Notes: generated by a model from the sequence alone, not told the origin. DNA of 64,000 bases from Firmicutes bacterium UBA2058 (GCA_002332905.1 DDAM01000009.1:1-64000); one strand, 5' to 3'. Positions 1 through 7,772 are shown, counted from the stretch's first letter. Made by a program: numbers and translations.

Positions 1-23
1 TTTACAAATCTTATATAATATGG

Positions 24-45
24 TTAATTAATTATAATTAATTAA
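24..45. promoter_or_regulatory. 22-bp perfect AT palindrome upstream of the first gene
   Basis: The 22 bases are their own reverse complement and consist only of A and T. They lie about 55 bp before the start of the small secreted-protein gene. It could be an operator or a DNA structural feature. Such palindromes also arise by chance in very AT-rich DNA, so a role is only a guess. Confidence 0.3.
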
Positions 46-100
46 GTTATTACATTGCAATGTATACTAAAGAGTTTTTTGTGTCTAAAAGGAGGTAAAT

Positions 101-439
101 ATGAAAAAAGTTTTGTTTTTAGTATTATTTTTAGTAGTTTTTTCATCAACAATTGTGTTTGCTGATTTGAATGAAAATCTAGACCCATTTATTCCTGCTA
201 ATGTAATAGATTTACAATCTAATCCTGTAAAATACATAGTTGAAGAGAGAATAGTAAGTAGATGGTCTGAAATTGTAGATACAAATGGTGATGGCATTAG
301 TGATTATATGTATATTTATGGTGAAATTGAAAGAAGATATATTACTGTAGATATAATAACAGATGAAATTGTATTTATATCAGATTGGATAAATATTGGG
401 TCTAGACTTATAGATAAGATAAAATTAGAGAGTGCATAA
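101..439 (+). CDS. Small secreted protein with a Ca-loop-like motif
   Basis: The 112-aa product begins with a clear Sec signal peptide: MKK, a hydrophobic stretch, and a likely cleavage after VFA near residue 21. The mature part is acidic and hydrophilic. It contains DTNGDGISDY (about residues 62-71), which fits the DxDxDG calcium-loop pattern of dockerin/EF-hand-type repeats, but only one copy is present. The start has a good AAGGAGG site 7 bases upstream. I do not recognise the family. It stands alone and is convergent with htrA, sharing the inverted repeat between them. A real gene is likely because of signal peptide and RBS; function unknown. Confidence 0.7.
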   Translation: MKKVLFLVLFLVVFSSTIVFADLNENLDPFIPANVIDLQSNPVKYIVEERIVSRWSEIVDTNGDGISDYMYIYGEIERRYITVDIITDEIVFISDWINIGSRLIDKIKLESA

Positions 440-467
440 AATTTTAGTATTCAATTAGAAACAATAT

Positions 468-546
468 AATAATTTTGGCTTTTTGTAATGTTATATTAAA
501 ATTTTTATGATTTTAACTTTATTATAATCAAAGAGCCAAAATTATT
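468..546. terminator. Long-loop inverted repeat between convergent genes
   Basis: Thirteen-base arms at 468-480 and 534-546 are perfectly complementary and enclose a loop of about 53 bases, with A/T runs on both sides. It sits between the secreted-protein gene and the end of htrA, as expected for a shared bidirectional terminator. The large loop makes it less typical. Confidence 0.45.
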
Positions 547-596
547 AAAATATTAATTGATTCAAATGAGTTTATAATAGTTTGTTTTACTTAAAT

Positions 597-1964
597 TTAA
601 ATATCTAAAGGTTTAACTCTTAATATTACTTCAGTATTTTTTTCTTTCCCATCTCTAATATATGTTATAGTAATTTTATCATTATTCTTAAATTTATATA
701 GTATTCGTTTTAAATCGTTTATATTTTCTATTTTTTCTTCATTAATTTTTACTATTACATCATATAGTATAAGTTCAGAATTATATATAGAACCATTTTC
801 ATCAATTTTAGTAATTACAAGACCATATTTAGTTTCAAAATTTTTATTATATAAATTTTGGTACTCATCTACGTTGGCTACCATTATTCCTAAATAAATT
901 TTATCAACTGAACCGCTATCGGATATTTGTTTTAATACTGGAATAGCTACATTTATTGGTATTGAGAAACCTAAGCCTTCAGCAGTACTCATTTTAGCTG
1001 TATTTATGCCAATTACTTTACCTTGTGCATTAAATAGTGGTCCACCGCTGTTACCAGGGTTTATTGAGGCATCAGTTTGAATTAATGGTTTAATAGTTAC
1101 ATTTTCAACTGTTATTGATCTGTTTAGACCACTTACTACTCCTGTTGTTAATGTACCATTTAAATCCAGTGACATGGGATTTCCTATAGCTACTACTGGC
1201 TCTCCAACCATTAGTGTATCTGAATCGCCTAATTCAGCAGAACTTAGACCAGCTCTGTTAATTTTTATAACTGCTAAATCAAGGGCTGAATCATACCATA
1301 AAACCTGCGCTTGCTCAGTTGTACCATCTATCAATGATACAATTATATTCTTAGCTTGACCATCACCGATAACGTGAGAGTTTGTCAGTATTAAGCCGTC
1401 TGGATCAACAATAACACCAGAGCCAATACTTTGTACATCTTGTTCTTGTCTACCACCCCAGAATGAGTTATAAGCCTGTACTGTAGTTGTAGTAATACCG
1501 ACAACTGTGTCTTTTGCCTTTTCATTTACAGCAGCTGCAAAGTATGCATCATTATTAAGATTAATTGCGATGTTTTGTTTATTAGCGTTATTTACATTAT
1601 TAATATTATTATTACTATTATTTCTATAATAATATGATGTTACAAAACCACCAGCAGCTCCACTGACTAGGGATACAACTAAGACAAGTGCTACTGTTGA
1701 TAAAAATCTTCCACCACGTCTTTTAGGTTTAGACTTTACATCTTCATTTACTGTATATTCCATCTTAGGTTCTTTTATACGATCTTCTACTTTTACTACT
1801 TTAGGCTCGTTATCCTCACTATGTCCGTAAATATATTCCTTGCTTCCTGAAACAGCACTATAATTTATAGTATGCTCTTCAACTGTTTCATCTGGCTTGT
1901 TTATATTTTCATTTTCTTTTTTTAGCTCATTATCATTGTTGAAGTTATTTTTTTCACTACTCAT
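597..1964 (-). CDS. htrA: HtrA/DegP-like membrane-anchored serine protease with PDZ domain
   Basis: The protein (455 aa) is an extracytoplasmic quality-control protease that degrades misfolded exported proteins. Order of parts: an acidic cytoplasmic N-terminus, a basic stretch followed by one membrane segment (about residues 85-110), a trypsin-like domain, and a C-terminal PDZ domain. The catalytic triad is visible as His197 (TNSHV), Asp229 (LDLAV) and Ser306 (GNSGG). I start it at the ATG at 1964, which has AGGAGGA just upstream, rather than at an in-frame ATG 48 bases earlier with no RBS. It lies downstream of walJ on the same strand, the arrangement seen in Bacillus and Clostridia near the replication origin (yycJ-yyxA). 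Confidence 0.93.
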   Translation of the reverse strand: MSSEKNNFNNDNELKKENENINKPDETVEEHTINYSAVSGSKEYIYGHSEDNEPKVVKVEDRIKEPKMEYTVNEDVKSKPKRRGGRFLSTVALVLVVSLVSGAAGGFVTSYYYRNNSNNNINNVNNANKQNIAINLNNDAYFAAAVNEKAKDTVVGITTTTVQAYNSFWGGRQEQDVQSIGSGVIVDPDGLILTNSHVIGDGQAKNIIVSLIDGTTEQAQVLWYDSALDLAVIKINRAGLSSAELGDSDTLMVGEPVVAIGNPMSLDLNGTLTTGVVSGLNRSITVENVTIKPLIQTDASINPGNSGGPLFNAQGKVIGINTAKMSTAEGLGFSIPINVAIPVLKQISDSGSVDKIYLGIMVANVDEYQNLYNKNFETKYGLVITKIDENGSIYNSELILYDVIVKINEEKIENINDLKRILYKFKNNDKITITYIRDGKEKNTEVILRVKPLDI

Positions 1965-2179
1965 TTTAAATCCTCCTACATAATTAATATATACAATGTG
2001 TATAGAATACACATTGTGTGTTTATCTCTGTAATTAAATCTTAATTCCATTTCCTTAAATTTATCTTTATTTTAGATATGAAATCAGTCTATGTACAAAA
2101 GGCAATTTAACAAAAATTAAGATACAGTTAAGTATTTATTTTATACAGTATTATTATGCATAACTAAAGAATTTCTATT

Positions 2180-2217
2180 AAAATAAAAAATATTAAAACA
2201 TATAGCTGTTTTAATAT
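2180..2217 (-). terminator. Terminator behind walJ
   Basis: On the minus strand a 10-bp stem (arms 2208-2217 and 2190-2199) with an 8-base loop is followed by a run of T. It begins right at the walJ stop codon, so htrA is probably mainly transcribed from its own promoter in the 250-bp gap. Confidence 0.65.
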
Positions 2218-2218
2218 C

Positions 2219-3001
2219 TTATATTTCATACACTTTAGTTGATTTATCTCTGTAGGTCATATTGAGAGTTATTCCTTCATCAATAGAAATATTATTTTCT
2301 TTTAATATATTTTCTACAGTTTTATATGCTAGTTCAGGAAAATTATTTTCTTTACTTAAATGTCCAAGAAGAACAATTTCAGTGCCTTTTTTCAATATTT
2401 CAGCTAATAAATTTCCAGCTAAATCATTAGACATATGTCCATATTCTCCAAGAACACGTCTTTTCAATGGCCATGGATATGAACCGATTAATACCATATC
2501 CTCATCATGATTTGATTCTATAAGTAAAAGGTCAGAATTCGAAATATTTTGTTTTATAGATTGAGTTACACAACCTGTATCAGTGAGTAAAGAAATTTTT
2601 TTATCTTTATTAAATATTTTGTATCCAACAGGCTTTACTGCATCATGGGATACATCAAAGGCTTTTACGTAAAATTCGCCAATTTCAACACTTTCTTCAA
2701 ATATTTTTATATTTTCAGGCTTAATTTCTCCAATTGATGATTGCATAGCCTTCCAAGTTTCTTCATTTGCATATATAGGAATATTAAATCTTCTTGATAA
2801 TATACCTGCGCCTTGAATATGATCTATATGTTCGTGGGTAATAAAAATACCTTGAATATCATTTGGTTCTTCATCAATACTTAGTAGCGCTTGTTGAATT
2901 TTTTTTCCACTTAAGCCTGCGTCAACTAATATTTTTGTTTTTCCAGCTCTGATAAATTGGCAATTTCCACTGCTACCACTATATAATGAACAAAATTTCA
3001 A
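2219..3001 (-). CDS. walJ: WalJ/YycJ-type metallo-beta-lactamase-fold hydrolase
   Basis: The 260-aa protein has the metallo-beta-lactamase metal motif HEHIDH (about residues 57-62), the usual N-terminal strand ending in VDAG, and further His/Asp metal ligands (SHD, LLTDTG, GHLS). The N-terminus FCSLYSGSSGN is the hallmark of the YycJ/WalJ subfamily, thought to act as an exonuclease linked to DNA replication and cell-wall homeostasis. Length matches the family. The start is preceded by GGAGGGAG. Neighbours htrA and the CxxH/CxxC gene repeat the order known in Bacillus; the WalRK genes themselves must lie elsewhere or outside the window. Confidence 0.92.
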   Translation of the reverse strand: MKFCSLYSGSSGNCQFIRAGKTKILVDAGLSGKKIQQALLSIDEEPNDIQGIFITHEHIDHIQGAGILSRRFNIPIYANEETWKAMQSSIGEIKPENIKIFEESVEIGEFYVKAFDVSHDAVKPVGYKIFNKDKKISLLTDTGCVTQSIKQNISNSDLLLIESNHDEDMVLIGSYPWPLKRRVLGEYGHMSNDLAGNLLAEILKKGTEIVLLGHLSKENNFPELAYKTVENILKENNISIDEGITLNMTYRDKSTKVYEI

Positions 3002-3201
3002 TTGATCTCCCTCCGATTAAGAATTGAATGCACCTTATAATAACACAAATTATAAATTATTTCAAAAGAAAAATAAATAAGAATTTATTTCTTAAAACTT
3101 TTGTTGTATAATTTATACATTCGTAGTCTGTGCATAAAGCTTTAATTGTATCTTGTAATTATGCGCATGGACATAAATATATAATAAAAAGGAATCATAA
3201 A

Positions 3202-3360
3202 ATGGATGAAAATAAGATAATTTATGCTTGCATTGAGCATATAGAAATAGCTTTAGATGATTATATTAACGAAAAAGAGAATGCACCTAATATGCAAAAA
3301 TGTGAGGATAAAACTTGCAGTTATTGTTCTGACAAGGCTATTTATAAGCTTACAGAGTAA
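3202..3360 (+). CDS. CxxH/CxxC small zinc-binding-type protein (YyzF-like)
   Basis: This 52-aa protein carries CIEH near the N-terminus and CSYC near the C-terminus, the CxxH/CxxC arrangement of a small Firmicute family whose Bacillus member (yyzF) lies beside walJ and htrA. The four residues could bind one zinc ion; the cellular role is not known. I start it at ATG 3202 because family members begin just before the (I)YACxEH segment; the RBS (AAAAGGAAT) is weak. An in-frame ATG at 3130 would add 24 residues with no family support. Confidence 0.75.
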   Translation: MDENKIIYACIEHIEIALDDYINEKENAPNMQKCEDKTCSYCSDKAIYKLTE

Positions 3361-3363
3361 ATA

Positions 3364-3405
3364 ATACTCAGAGTAATTATACTCAGAGTAAATATACTCA
3401 GAGTA
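3364..3405. repeat. Three tandem copies of a 12-bp self-complementary motif, 15-bp period
   Basis: ATACTCAGAGTA occurs at 3364, 3379 and 3394, separated by 3-base AT spacers. The core TACTCAGAGTA is an odd palindrome, so each copy could fold back or be bound as a dyad. It starts immediately after the stop codon of the CxxH/CxxC gene. Similar short self-complementary arrays occur at 36853 and 40133 in this window. Confidence 0.7.
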
Positions 3406-3435
3406 AAATACATTAAACTTATTAATAAATAAAAA

Positions 3436-3464
3436 AACACTTGTACATTAATAAAAAAAGTGTT
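3436..3464 (+). terminator. Terminator-like inverted repeat before the rpsF operon
   Basis: Seven-base arms AACACTT (3436) and AAGTGTT (3458) with a 15-base A-rich loop. There is no good T run after it, so termination is uncertain; it may simply separate the upstream gene from the rpsF leader. Confidence 0.3.
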
Positions 3465-3484
3465 ACAATGTAAAAGCTATCCTT

Positions 3485-3505
3485 GCCATTAACAAGATTA
3501 ATGGC
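3485..3505 (+). promoter_or_regulatory. Hairpin in the rpsF leader, possible autoregulatory element
   Basis: A perfect 8-bp stem (GCCATTAA/TTAATGGC) with a 5-base loop ends about 13 bases before the GAGGAGGTG ribosome-binding site of rpsF. Ribosomal proteins S6 and S18 are known to bind a structured rpsF leader in many bacteria and repress the operon. Whether this hairpin is that element is an inference; I did not see an unambiguous match to the published consensus. Confidence 0.45.
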
Positions 3506-3529
3506 CAGAGACCATGAGGAGGTGAAAGT

Positions 3530-3820
3530 ATGAGAAAATACGAAGGAGCATTTATATTACTTTCTAATTTAGAGGAAGACGTAAGAAATGCTGAAATTGA
3601 AAAGATTAAAAACATAGTGACAAACTTTAACGGAACTGTTGACAAGGTAAATGAGTGGGGTCAAAGAAGACTTGCTTATGAAATCGATAAAAAAAGAGAC
3701 GGATACTATGTAATCATCAATTTTACTTCAAATGCAGATGCTGTTAACGAAGTTGATAGAATTTGTAAAATAAGTGATAATGTGTTAAGACATATGATTA
3801 CAGTTGAAGAATCAAAATAA
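3530..3820 (+). CDS. rpsF: 30S ribosomal protein S6
   Basis: The 96-aa product matches S6 along its length: N-terminal MRKYEGAFIL, central DKVNEWGQRRLAYEI and the C-terminal strand with RHMI. S6 pairs with S18 on the platform of the 30S subunit. It heads a three-gene operon with ssb and rpsR with gaps of 18 and 14 bases, the standard bacterial order. The RBS GAGGAGGTGA is strong. Confidence 0.98.
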   Translation: MRKYEGAFILLSNLEEDVRNAEIEKIKNIVTNFNGTVDKVNEWGQRRLAYEIDKKRDGYYVIINFTSNADAVNEVDRICKISDNVLRHMITVEESK

Positions 3821-3838
3821 ATTATAAAGGGGATAAAT

Positions 3839-4294
3839 ATGAACAGTGTTGTTTTAATTGGGAGATTAGCTAAAGATCCTGACCTAAAGTTTATGCCATC
3901 AGGTATGGCGGTAACTAGATTAACTTTAGCAGTAGATAAAGAATTGTTTGGAGATAAGAAACAAGAAGCTATTAATCAAGGAAAGCCAACTGCTGACTTT
4001 ATAAATATTTCAGTGTTTGGTAAACAAGCAGAAAACTGTGCAAATTATCTTTCTAAAGGAAGCATGTGTGCTGTAAATGGCCGAATAAATACAGGCAGTT
4101 ATACTACACAGGCAGGCGAAAAAAGATATACTACTGATGTAGTAGCAAATAGAATTGAATTTATTGGTTCAAAGCAATCATCGTCAACATTACCTGGAAA
4201 ACCTACAAATCCGGATAGCAATTTCTTTGATGATTTCCCAGATGATGATAATGATATTTTCCAACCAGTAGATGAAGAGGATATTCCATTTTAA
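3839..4294 (+). CDS. ssb: Single-stranded DNA-binding protein
   Basis: The 151-aa protein has the OB-fold domain (about residues 1-110), beginning MNSVVLIGRLAKDP, an acidic linker, and the conserved acidic C-terminal tip DEEDIPF that recruits repair and replication enzymes. It coats single-stranded DNA during replication, repair and recombination. It lies between rpsF and rpsR as in most Firmicutes and is preceded by AAAGGGG. Confidence 0.98.
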   Translation: MNSVVLIGRLAKDPDLKFMPSGMAVTRLTLAVDKELFGDKKQEAINQGKPTADFINISVFGKQAENCANYLSKGSMCAVNGRINTGSYTTQAGEKRYTTDVVANRIEFIGSKQSSSTLPGKPTNPDSNFFDDFPDDDNDIFQPVDEEDIPF

Positions 4295-4308
4295 AGGAGG
4301 GAAATATA

Positions 4309-4578
4309 GTGAGTTCAAGAGAAGGCGGCTATAACAGAAATAATAACGCTGGCGGTCAAATGAAAAGAAAGCCACGTAAAAAAGTTTGTCAATTCTGTCA
4401 AGAGAAGGCAACTAGCATAGATTATAAAGAAATTGGAAAGCTTAAAAAATATGTTACTGAAAGAGGTAAAATATTACCAAGAAGAATTACAGGAGCATGT
4501 GCTAAGCACCAAAGAATGGTAACTAGAGCTATAAAAAGATCAAGATCAATCGCTTTATTACCATATACAGCTGAATAA
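4309..4578 (+). CDS. rpsR: 30S ribosomal protein S18
   Basis: The 89-aa protein shows the S18 core: RKKVCQFC, KILPRRITGACAKHQR and the basic C-terminal helix ending in LLPY. Two closely spaced Cys (CQFC) and a later Cys/His suggest the zinc-binding (C+) version of S18. I use the GTG at 4309 because an AAAGGAGGG site is placed well for it. It ends the rpsF operon, before a strong terminator. Confidence 0.97.
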   Translation: MSSREGGYNRNNNAGGQMKRKPRKKVCQFCQEKATSIDYKEIGKLKKYVTERGKILPRRITGACAKHQRMVTRAIKRSRSIALLPYTAE

Positions 4579-4592
4579 TAAAATTAAATAAA

Positions 4593-4632
4593 TGTCCGAA
4601 CTTGTTTTTATAAAAACAAATTCGGACATTTT
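4593..4632. terminator. Strong bidirectional terminator
   Basis: The arms TGTCCGAA (4593-4600) and TTCGGACA (4621-4628) are perfect, with a second inner stem of T and A runs and T runs outside. It ends the rpsF operon and, on the other strand, overlaps the stop codon of the convergent regulator gene. Confidence 0.9.
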
Positions 4633-5552
4633 TCTTTTGCCATATTAATTAATTCTTTTAAGTCGTCGTTGTATAACATATCTTCAAAGTAAATTAACGC
4701 TTTATTGTAATATTTCTTAGAATTTTCGTAGTCTTGAAGCATATAAAGAATCATAAATTTATTTTTTAGTAAAGACGGATATATATTCATATACTTAGTC
4801 CTTATGGATATATTTATAGCATTATCAACTATTTTCAAAGCTTCAACGTATTCGCTTTTAGAAAACAGATTGTTTGAAGTATTATAAGCAACATTAGTAT
4901 AAAGATTTATGTAAAAATGTCCTGTAGAATGTATGTCATATAGTGGCCTTGATAAATACTTTTCTAAATATTTCAGCATCTCATAATACATCGAAAGTCC
5001 AGTATCTGAATCATCACAACGACAGTAGCTGCTTGCTATTAAGTTAATAAGTGTTAGTTCAACATTAGTATATATGTATTCAGTCCAATTTTCTAATTTA
5101 AAATCCTTCTTGTATACGCTTAAGCCTTTAAAACTAAAGTCAATAGCCTCAGGGTAATTTTTATCCAAATAATATGAACAAATTGCCTTGCTATAGTAAA
5201 TAAATTGCAAGGATTCTCCAGTTTTAAAAGCTGGCAAATTTTCGTATTCTTCTATAAGTTTTCTTATTTCTAAATCATTATCGCCACCTGTTGAAATTAG
5301 CTCATTAATTTGCTGTATCTTTAGGTGAGTTTCCATATCATTATGTCTTTCTATTTCCTGATAAAATTCATAAATGTTTTCATTTAATTTTTTAGAAAGT
5401 AAGTCTATAGTATATATAGTAGGGAAAAATGCACCCTTTTCTAACTTGCATAAGTATTCTCTAGAGCAAATTTTATCTGCTAGCTGCTGCTGTGTTAAAT
5501 TATGCTTTTTTCTTAGGTAAGATATTACTTCTCCAATGTGTAGTTTCTCCAT
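4608..5552 (-). CDS. RRNPP-type (Rgg/PlcR-like) peptide-sensing transcription regulator
   Basis: The 314-aa protein starts with a Cro/C1-type helix-turn-helix (about residues 5-60; LTQQQLADKICSREYLCKLE) and continues as an all-helical region of about 240 residues with repeated Tyr-rich helix pairs such as LQFIYYSKAICSYYLDKNYP, the pattern of TPR repeats. This build is that of PlcR, Rgg and ComR proteins, which bind an imported signalling peptide in the TPR groove. A divergent 55-aa secreted-peptide gene lies 109 bases upstream, the classic partner arrangement. RBS is GGAGGGG. Its own target could be the shared intergenic region. Peptide binding is inferred from architecture and neighbour, not shown. 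Confidence 0.85.
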   Translation of the reverse strand: MEKLHIGEVISYLRKKHNLTQQQLADKICSREYLCKLEKGAFFPTIYTIDLLSKKLNENIYEFYQEIERHNDMETHLKIQQINELISTGGDNDLEIRKLIEEYENLPAFKTGESLQFIYYSKAICSYYLDKNYPEAIDFSFKGLSVYKKDFKLENWTEYIYTNVELTLINLIASSYCRCDDSDTGLSMYYEMLKYLEKYLSRPLYDIHSTGHFYINLYTNVAYNTSNNLFSKSEYVEALKIVDNAINISIRTKYMNIYPSLLKNKFMILYMLQDYENSKKYYNKALIYFEDMLYNDDLKELINMAKEKCPNLFL

Positions 5553-5599
5553 TAAAATTTACCCCTCCTTTGTAATAATGCTTGTGAAGTATTGTTCAC

Positions 5600-5628
5600 T
5601 TTACATTTATCCTAATATATTCTATCAT
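5600..5628 (+). promoter_or_regulatory. Possible promoter of the secreted-peptide gene
   Basis: TTTACA at 5600-5605 and TATCAT at 5623-5628 with a 17-base gap sit 34 bases upstream of the peptide start. Both boxes are imperfect, which would suit a promoter that needs activation by the divergent regulator. Confidence 0.4.
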
Positions 5629-5661
5629 ACAAATATAGAAACAAGCAAGGAGTGATTATAA

Positions 5662-5829
5662 ATGTTTAGAAGTAACAAAAAAATGGTTGGTTTAGTAACA
5701 TTATTAGTTATAGGCTTTATACTAGTACAACAAGTTAGTCCACTAGCAACTAAGTGCTTTGCAAGCATTAATGATGACAATGTTAGAATAGGAATAAAAA
5801 GTATTAGAGGTCCTATAGAGTGGAAGTAA
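5662..5829 (+). CDS. Small secreted peptide, likely pre-propeptide of the RRNPP signal
   Basis: The 55-aa product has a positively charged start (MFRSNKKM), a hydrophobic core (VGLVTLLVIGFILV) and a hydrophilic tail that ends in SIRGPIEWK. AAGGAGTGA lies 7 bases before the ATG. Signals of the PlcR/PapR, Rgg/SHP and Clostridium Qss types are made this way: exported by Sec, trimmed, and the C-terminal 5-10 residues re-imported by an oligopeptide permease. A full opp operon lies 5 kb downstream. The mature form may be within the last eight or so residues, but the cut site cannot be read from the sequence. An alternative is an unrelated small secreted protein; the divergent RRNPP gene makes the signal role more likely. 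Confidence 0.75.
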   Translation: MFRSNKKMVGLVTLLVIGFILVQQVSPLATKCFASINDDNVRIGIKSIRGPIEWK

Positions 5830-5883
5830 ATTACTAATGAGTAAATTTACATAATAATAGCTTTAAAGTAAAATAATTGCATA

Positions 5884-5932
5884 TAGCCATTGTATTGGTG
5901 ATTCGTACCCCGCAGAATCAGTACAATGGCTA
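5884..5932. other. Structured inverted repeat after the peptide gene
   Basis: Outer arms of 11 bases (TAGCCATTGTA/TACAATGGCTA) and inner arms TGATTC/GAATCA form a 49-base stem with a small internal bulge and a 10-base loop. There is no T run on either side, so it is not an ordinary terminator. It stands in the 366-bp gap between the peptide gene and the aminopeptidase. It might be an mRNA 3'-end structure, a small RNA element, or a dispersed repeat. The rest of the gap shows a run of seven C at about 6001 and the terminator at 6061. Confidence 0.6.
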
Positions 5933-6060
5933 AATAACTTTAAAAAAATTAAATTAATATAATCTAAAGATTTAAATATATAACTTTATAAAAATCAAAT
6001 CCCCCCCTAAAAAATATAAAAAAATCAAAAGGCTTAATGGTCTAAGGTCTGTAATGTAAA

Positions 6061-6097
6061 AAAGAACTAATGAACAGCATTAAATTAGTTCTTTTTT
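6061..6097 (+). terminator. Terminator upstream of the M18 aminopeptidase
   Basis: Eleven-base arms (AAAGAACTAAT at 6061, ATTAGTTCTTT at 6084) with a 12-base loop, flanked by A before and T after. It closes the transcript of the secreted peptide or any RNA from the 5.9-kb region. Confidence 0.8.
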
Positions 6098-6195
6098 ATT
6101 TTTTTGTTTTAAAATTCTGAAAAAATTAATTCTATTGTAAATAGTATCTTATCTTGATATAATACCTTTGAAAATTATATTTTGGAGGTTAGAAG

Positions 6196-7515
6196 ATGTA
6201 CAGAGAAATTTCAAAAGAACTGCTTAACTTTATTGAAAAAAGCCGTAGCTGTTTTCATGCAATTGAAACTATAAAAGAAGAATTAAATAATAACGGATTT
6301 GAAGAACTTTTAGAAAGTAAAGTTTGGAAGCTTGAAAAGGGTAAAAAATATTTTGTAACAAGAAATGCATCATCTATCATTGCCTTTAATATAGGGGAAG
6401 ATTTGGATAATTATAGCTTTAATATGATAGCATCACATAGTGACTCTCCAGTGTTTAAGGTTAAAGAAAACTATGAAATAGAAGTAGGTAAAAACTATAT
6501 TCAATTAAATACAGAAAAATACGGTGGAATGTTGCATTCAACATGGATGGATAGACCATTATCAGTAGCTGGTAGATTAGTTGTAAAAGAAGAAAATAAA
6601 CTAGTTACAAAGCTTGTAGATGTTGATAGAGATTTACTTCTTATTCCTAATGTAGCTATTCATATGAATAGGGATGCAAACTCTGGTATGAAATATAATG
6701 AGCAAATAGATATGTTGCCGTTATTTGGAACTTCTGAAAATGGCAAAGGTGCATTCTTAGAGGTTGTAGCTAAGTCAGCTAATGTATCTGTAGAAGATGT
6801 TATAAGCAATGATTTATTCCTATACAACCGTATGAAGCCATCAATTTGGGGAAGTAAAGAAGAATTTATTTCATCTCCAAAATTAGATGACTTACAATGT
6901 GCTTTTACTTCGCTAAAAGCATTTGTTTCAAGTTATAGTAATAAATCTATTAATATATATTGTTGCTTTGATAATGAAGAAGTTGGAAGTCAAACTAAAC
7001 AAGGTGCTCAATCCACCTTCTTAGTAGATACCTTGAATAGAATAAACGAAGGATTAGGCAAAAATAAAGAGGATTATTACAGAGCTATTGCATCATCATT
7101 TATGCTTTCATCAGATAATGCTCATGCTGTTCATCCAAATCATCCGGAAAAAAGCGATCCTACAAACAGAGTATATATGAATGAAGGTGTTGTAATAAAA
7201 TATAATGCAAATCAAAAATATACTACAGACGCTGTAAGTGCTGCTTTATTTAAAACATTGTGTAAAAATGCTGATGTTCCTTATCAATCATACACAAATC
7301 GTTCAGATACACCTGGTGGAGGCACATTAGGTAATGTAGCAACTACACATGTAAGTATTAAAATGGTAGATATAGGGCTAGCGCAACTAGCAATGCATTC
7401 ATCTTATGAAACAGCAGGTGTTAAGGATACATATTACATGTTTAAGGTTATGGAAGAATTCTATAATTCACATTTAGAAGAAATAAGTGCTGAAGAAATT
7501 CAAATAAGTAAATAA
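6196..7515 (+). CDS. M18-family metallo-aminopeptidase (aspartyl aminopeptidase type)
   Basis: The 439-aa cytosolic enzyme removes N-terminal (often acidic) residues from peptides using two zinc ions. The M18 metal and catalytic motifs are all visible: ASHSDSP (about residue 84), KLDDLQ (about 234), DNEEVGS (about 258), SDNAHAVHPN (about 307) and the late His in TTHVSIKM (about 395). Length is normal. RBS is TTGGAGG. It is a single-gene unit between terminators. Peptides taken up by the opp system could be substrates, which is inference. Confidence 0.94.
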   Translation: MYREISKELLNFIEKSRSCFHAIETIKEELNNNGFEELLESKVWKLEKGKKYFVTRNASSIIAFNIGEDLDNYSFNMIASHSDSPVFKVKENYEIEVGKNYIQLNTEKYGGMLHSTWMDRPLSVAGRLVVKEENKLVTKLVDVDRDLLLIPNVAIHMNRDANSGMKYNEQIDMLPLFGTSENGKGAFLEVVAKSANVSVEDVISNDLFLYNRMKPSIWGSKEEFISSPKLDDLQCAFTSLKAFVSSYSNKSINIYCCFDNEEVGSQTKQGAQSTFLVDTLNRINEGLGKNKEDYYRAIASSFMLSSDNAHAVHPNHPEKSDPTNRVYMNEGVVIKYNANQKYTTDAVSAALFKTLCKNADVPYQSYTNRSDTPGGGTLGNVATTHVSIKMVDIGLAQLAMHSSYETAGVKDTYYMFKVMEEFYNSHLEEISAEEIQISK

Positions 7516-7537
7516 ATAAGAATTTAACTAAGTAAAC

Positions 7538-7557
7538 ACACTAACATATGTTGGTGT
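7538..7557 (+). terminator. Short hairpin after the aminopeptidase gene
   Basis: ACACTAACA and TGTTGGTGT form a 9-bp stem with one G-T pair and a 2-base loop. No T run follows, so termination efficiency is doubtful. Confidence 0.4.
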
Positions 7558-7635
7558 AGCGTAGGTTAGGCATAATAAAAATTTTTATGTTGCTTGATTA
7601 AGTATAATATGAATAAGTTTAATGATATTTAATAC

Positions 7636-7664
7636 TTGACAAAATATGAAACAAAATTTATAAT
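7636..7664 (+). promoter_or_regulatory. Full-consensus vegetative promoter of the rsgA leader
   Basis: TTGACA (7636-7641), a 17-base spacer and TATAAT (7659-7664) match the sigma-A consensus exactly. The transcript would start near 7671 and carry a leader of about 250 bases before rsgA. Such a strong promoter suggests control occurs after initiation. Confidence 0.85.
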
Positions 7665-7729
7665 CTAGATATATTCGGCGTTTTGCAAACGTCTGTGATC
7701 ATGTATCATATGGAAGGAGTTGTTGTTTT

Positions 7730-7762
7730 ATGAAAAAATTATTAATGGTGATTAATTTATAA
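7730..7762 (+). CDS. 10-codon leader peptide (uORF) of rsgA
   Basis: A tiny reading frame, MKKLLMVINL, has a good GGAAGGAG site 10 bases before its ATG. It lies inside the rsgA leader, immediately before a terminator-like hairpin. Translated uORFs followed by terminators are known to sense stalled ribosomes in front of antibiotic-response genes. The sensing role here is inference. Confidence 0.55.
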   Translation: MKKLLMVINL

Positions 7763-7772
7763 TTGAATATCG

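Noticed and set aside
3364..3405. Possible mini-CRISPR or iteron origin
   Set aside because: Spacers are only 3 bases and no replication gene adjoins; three copies are too few for an iteron claim.
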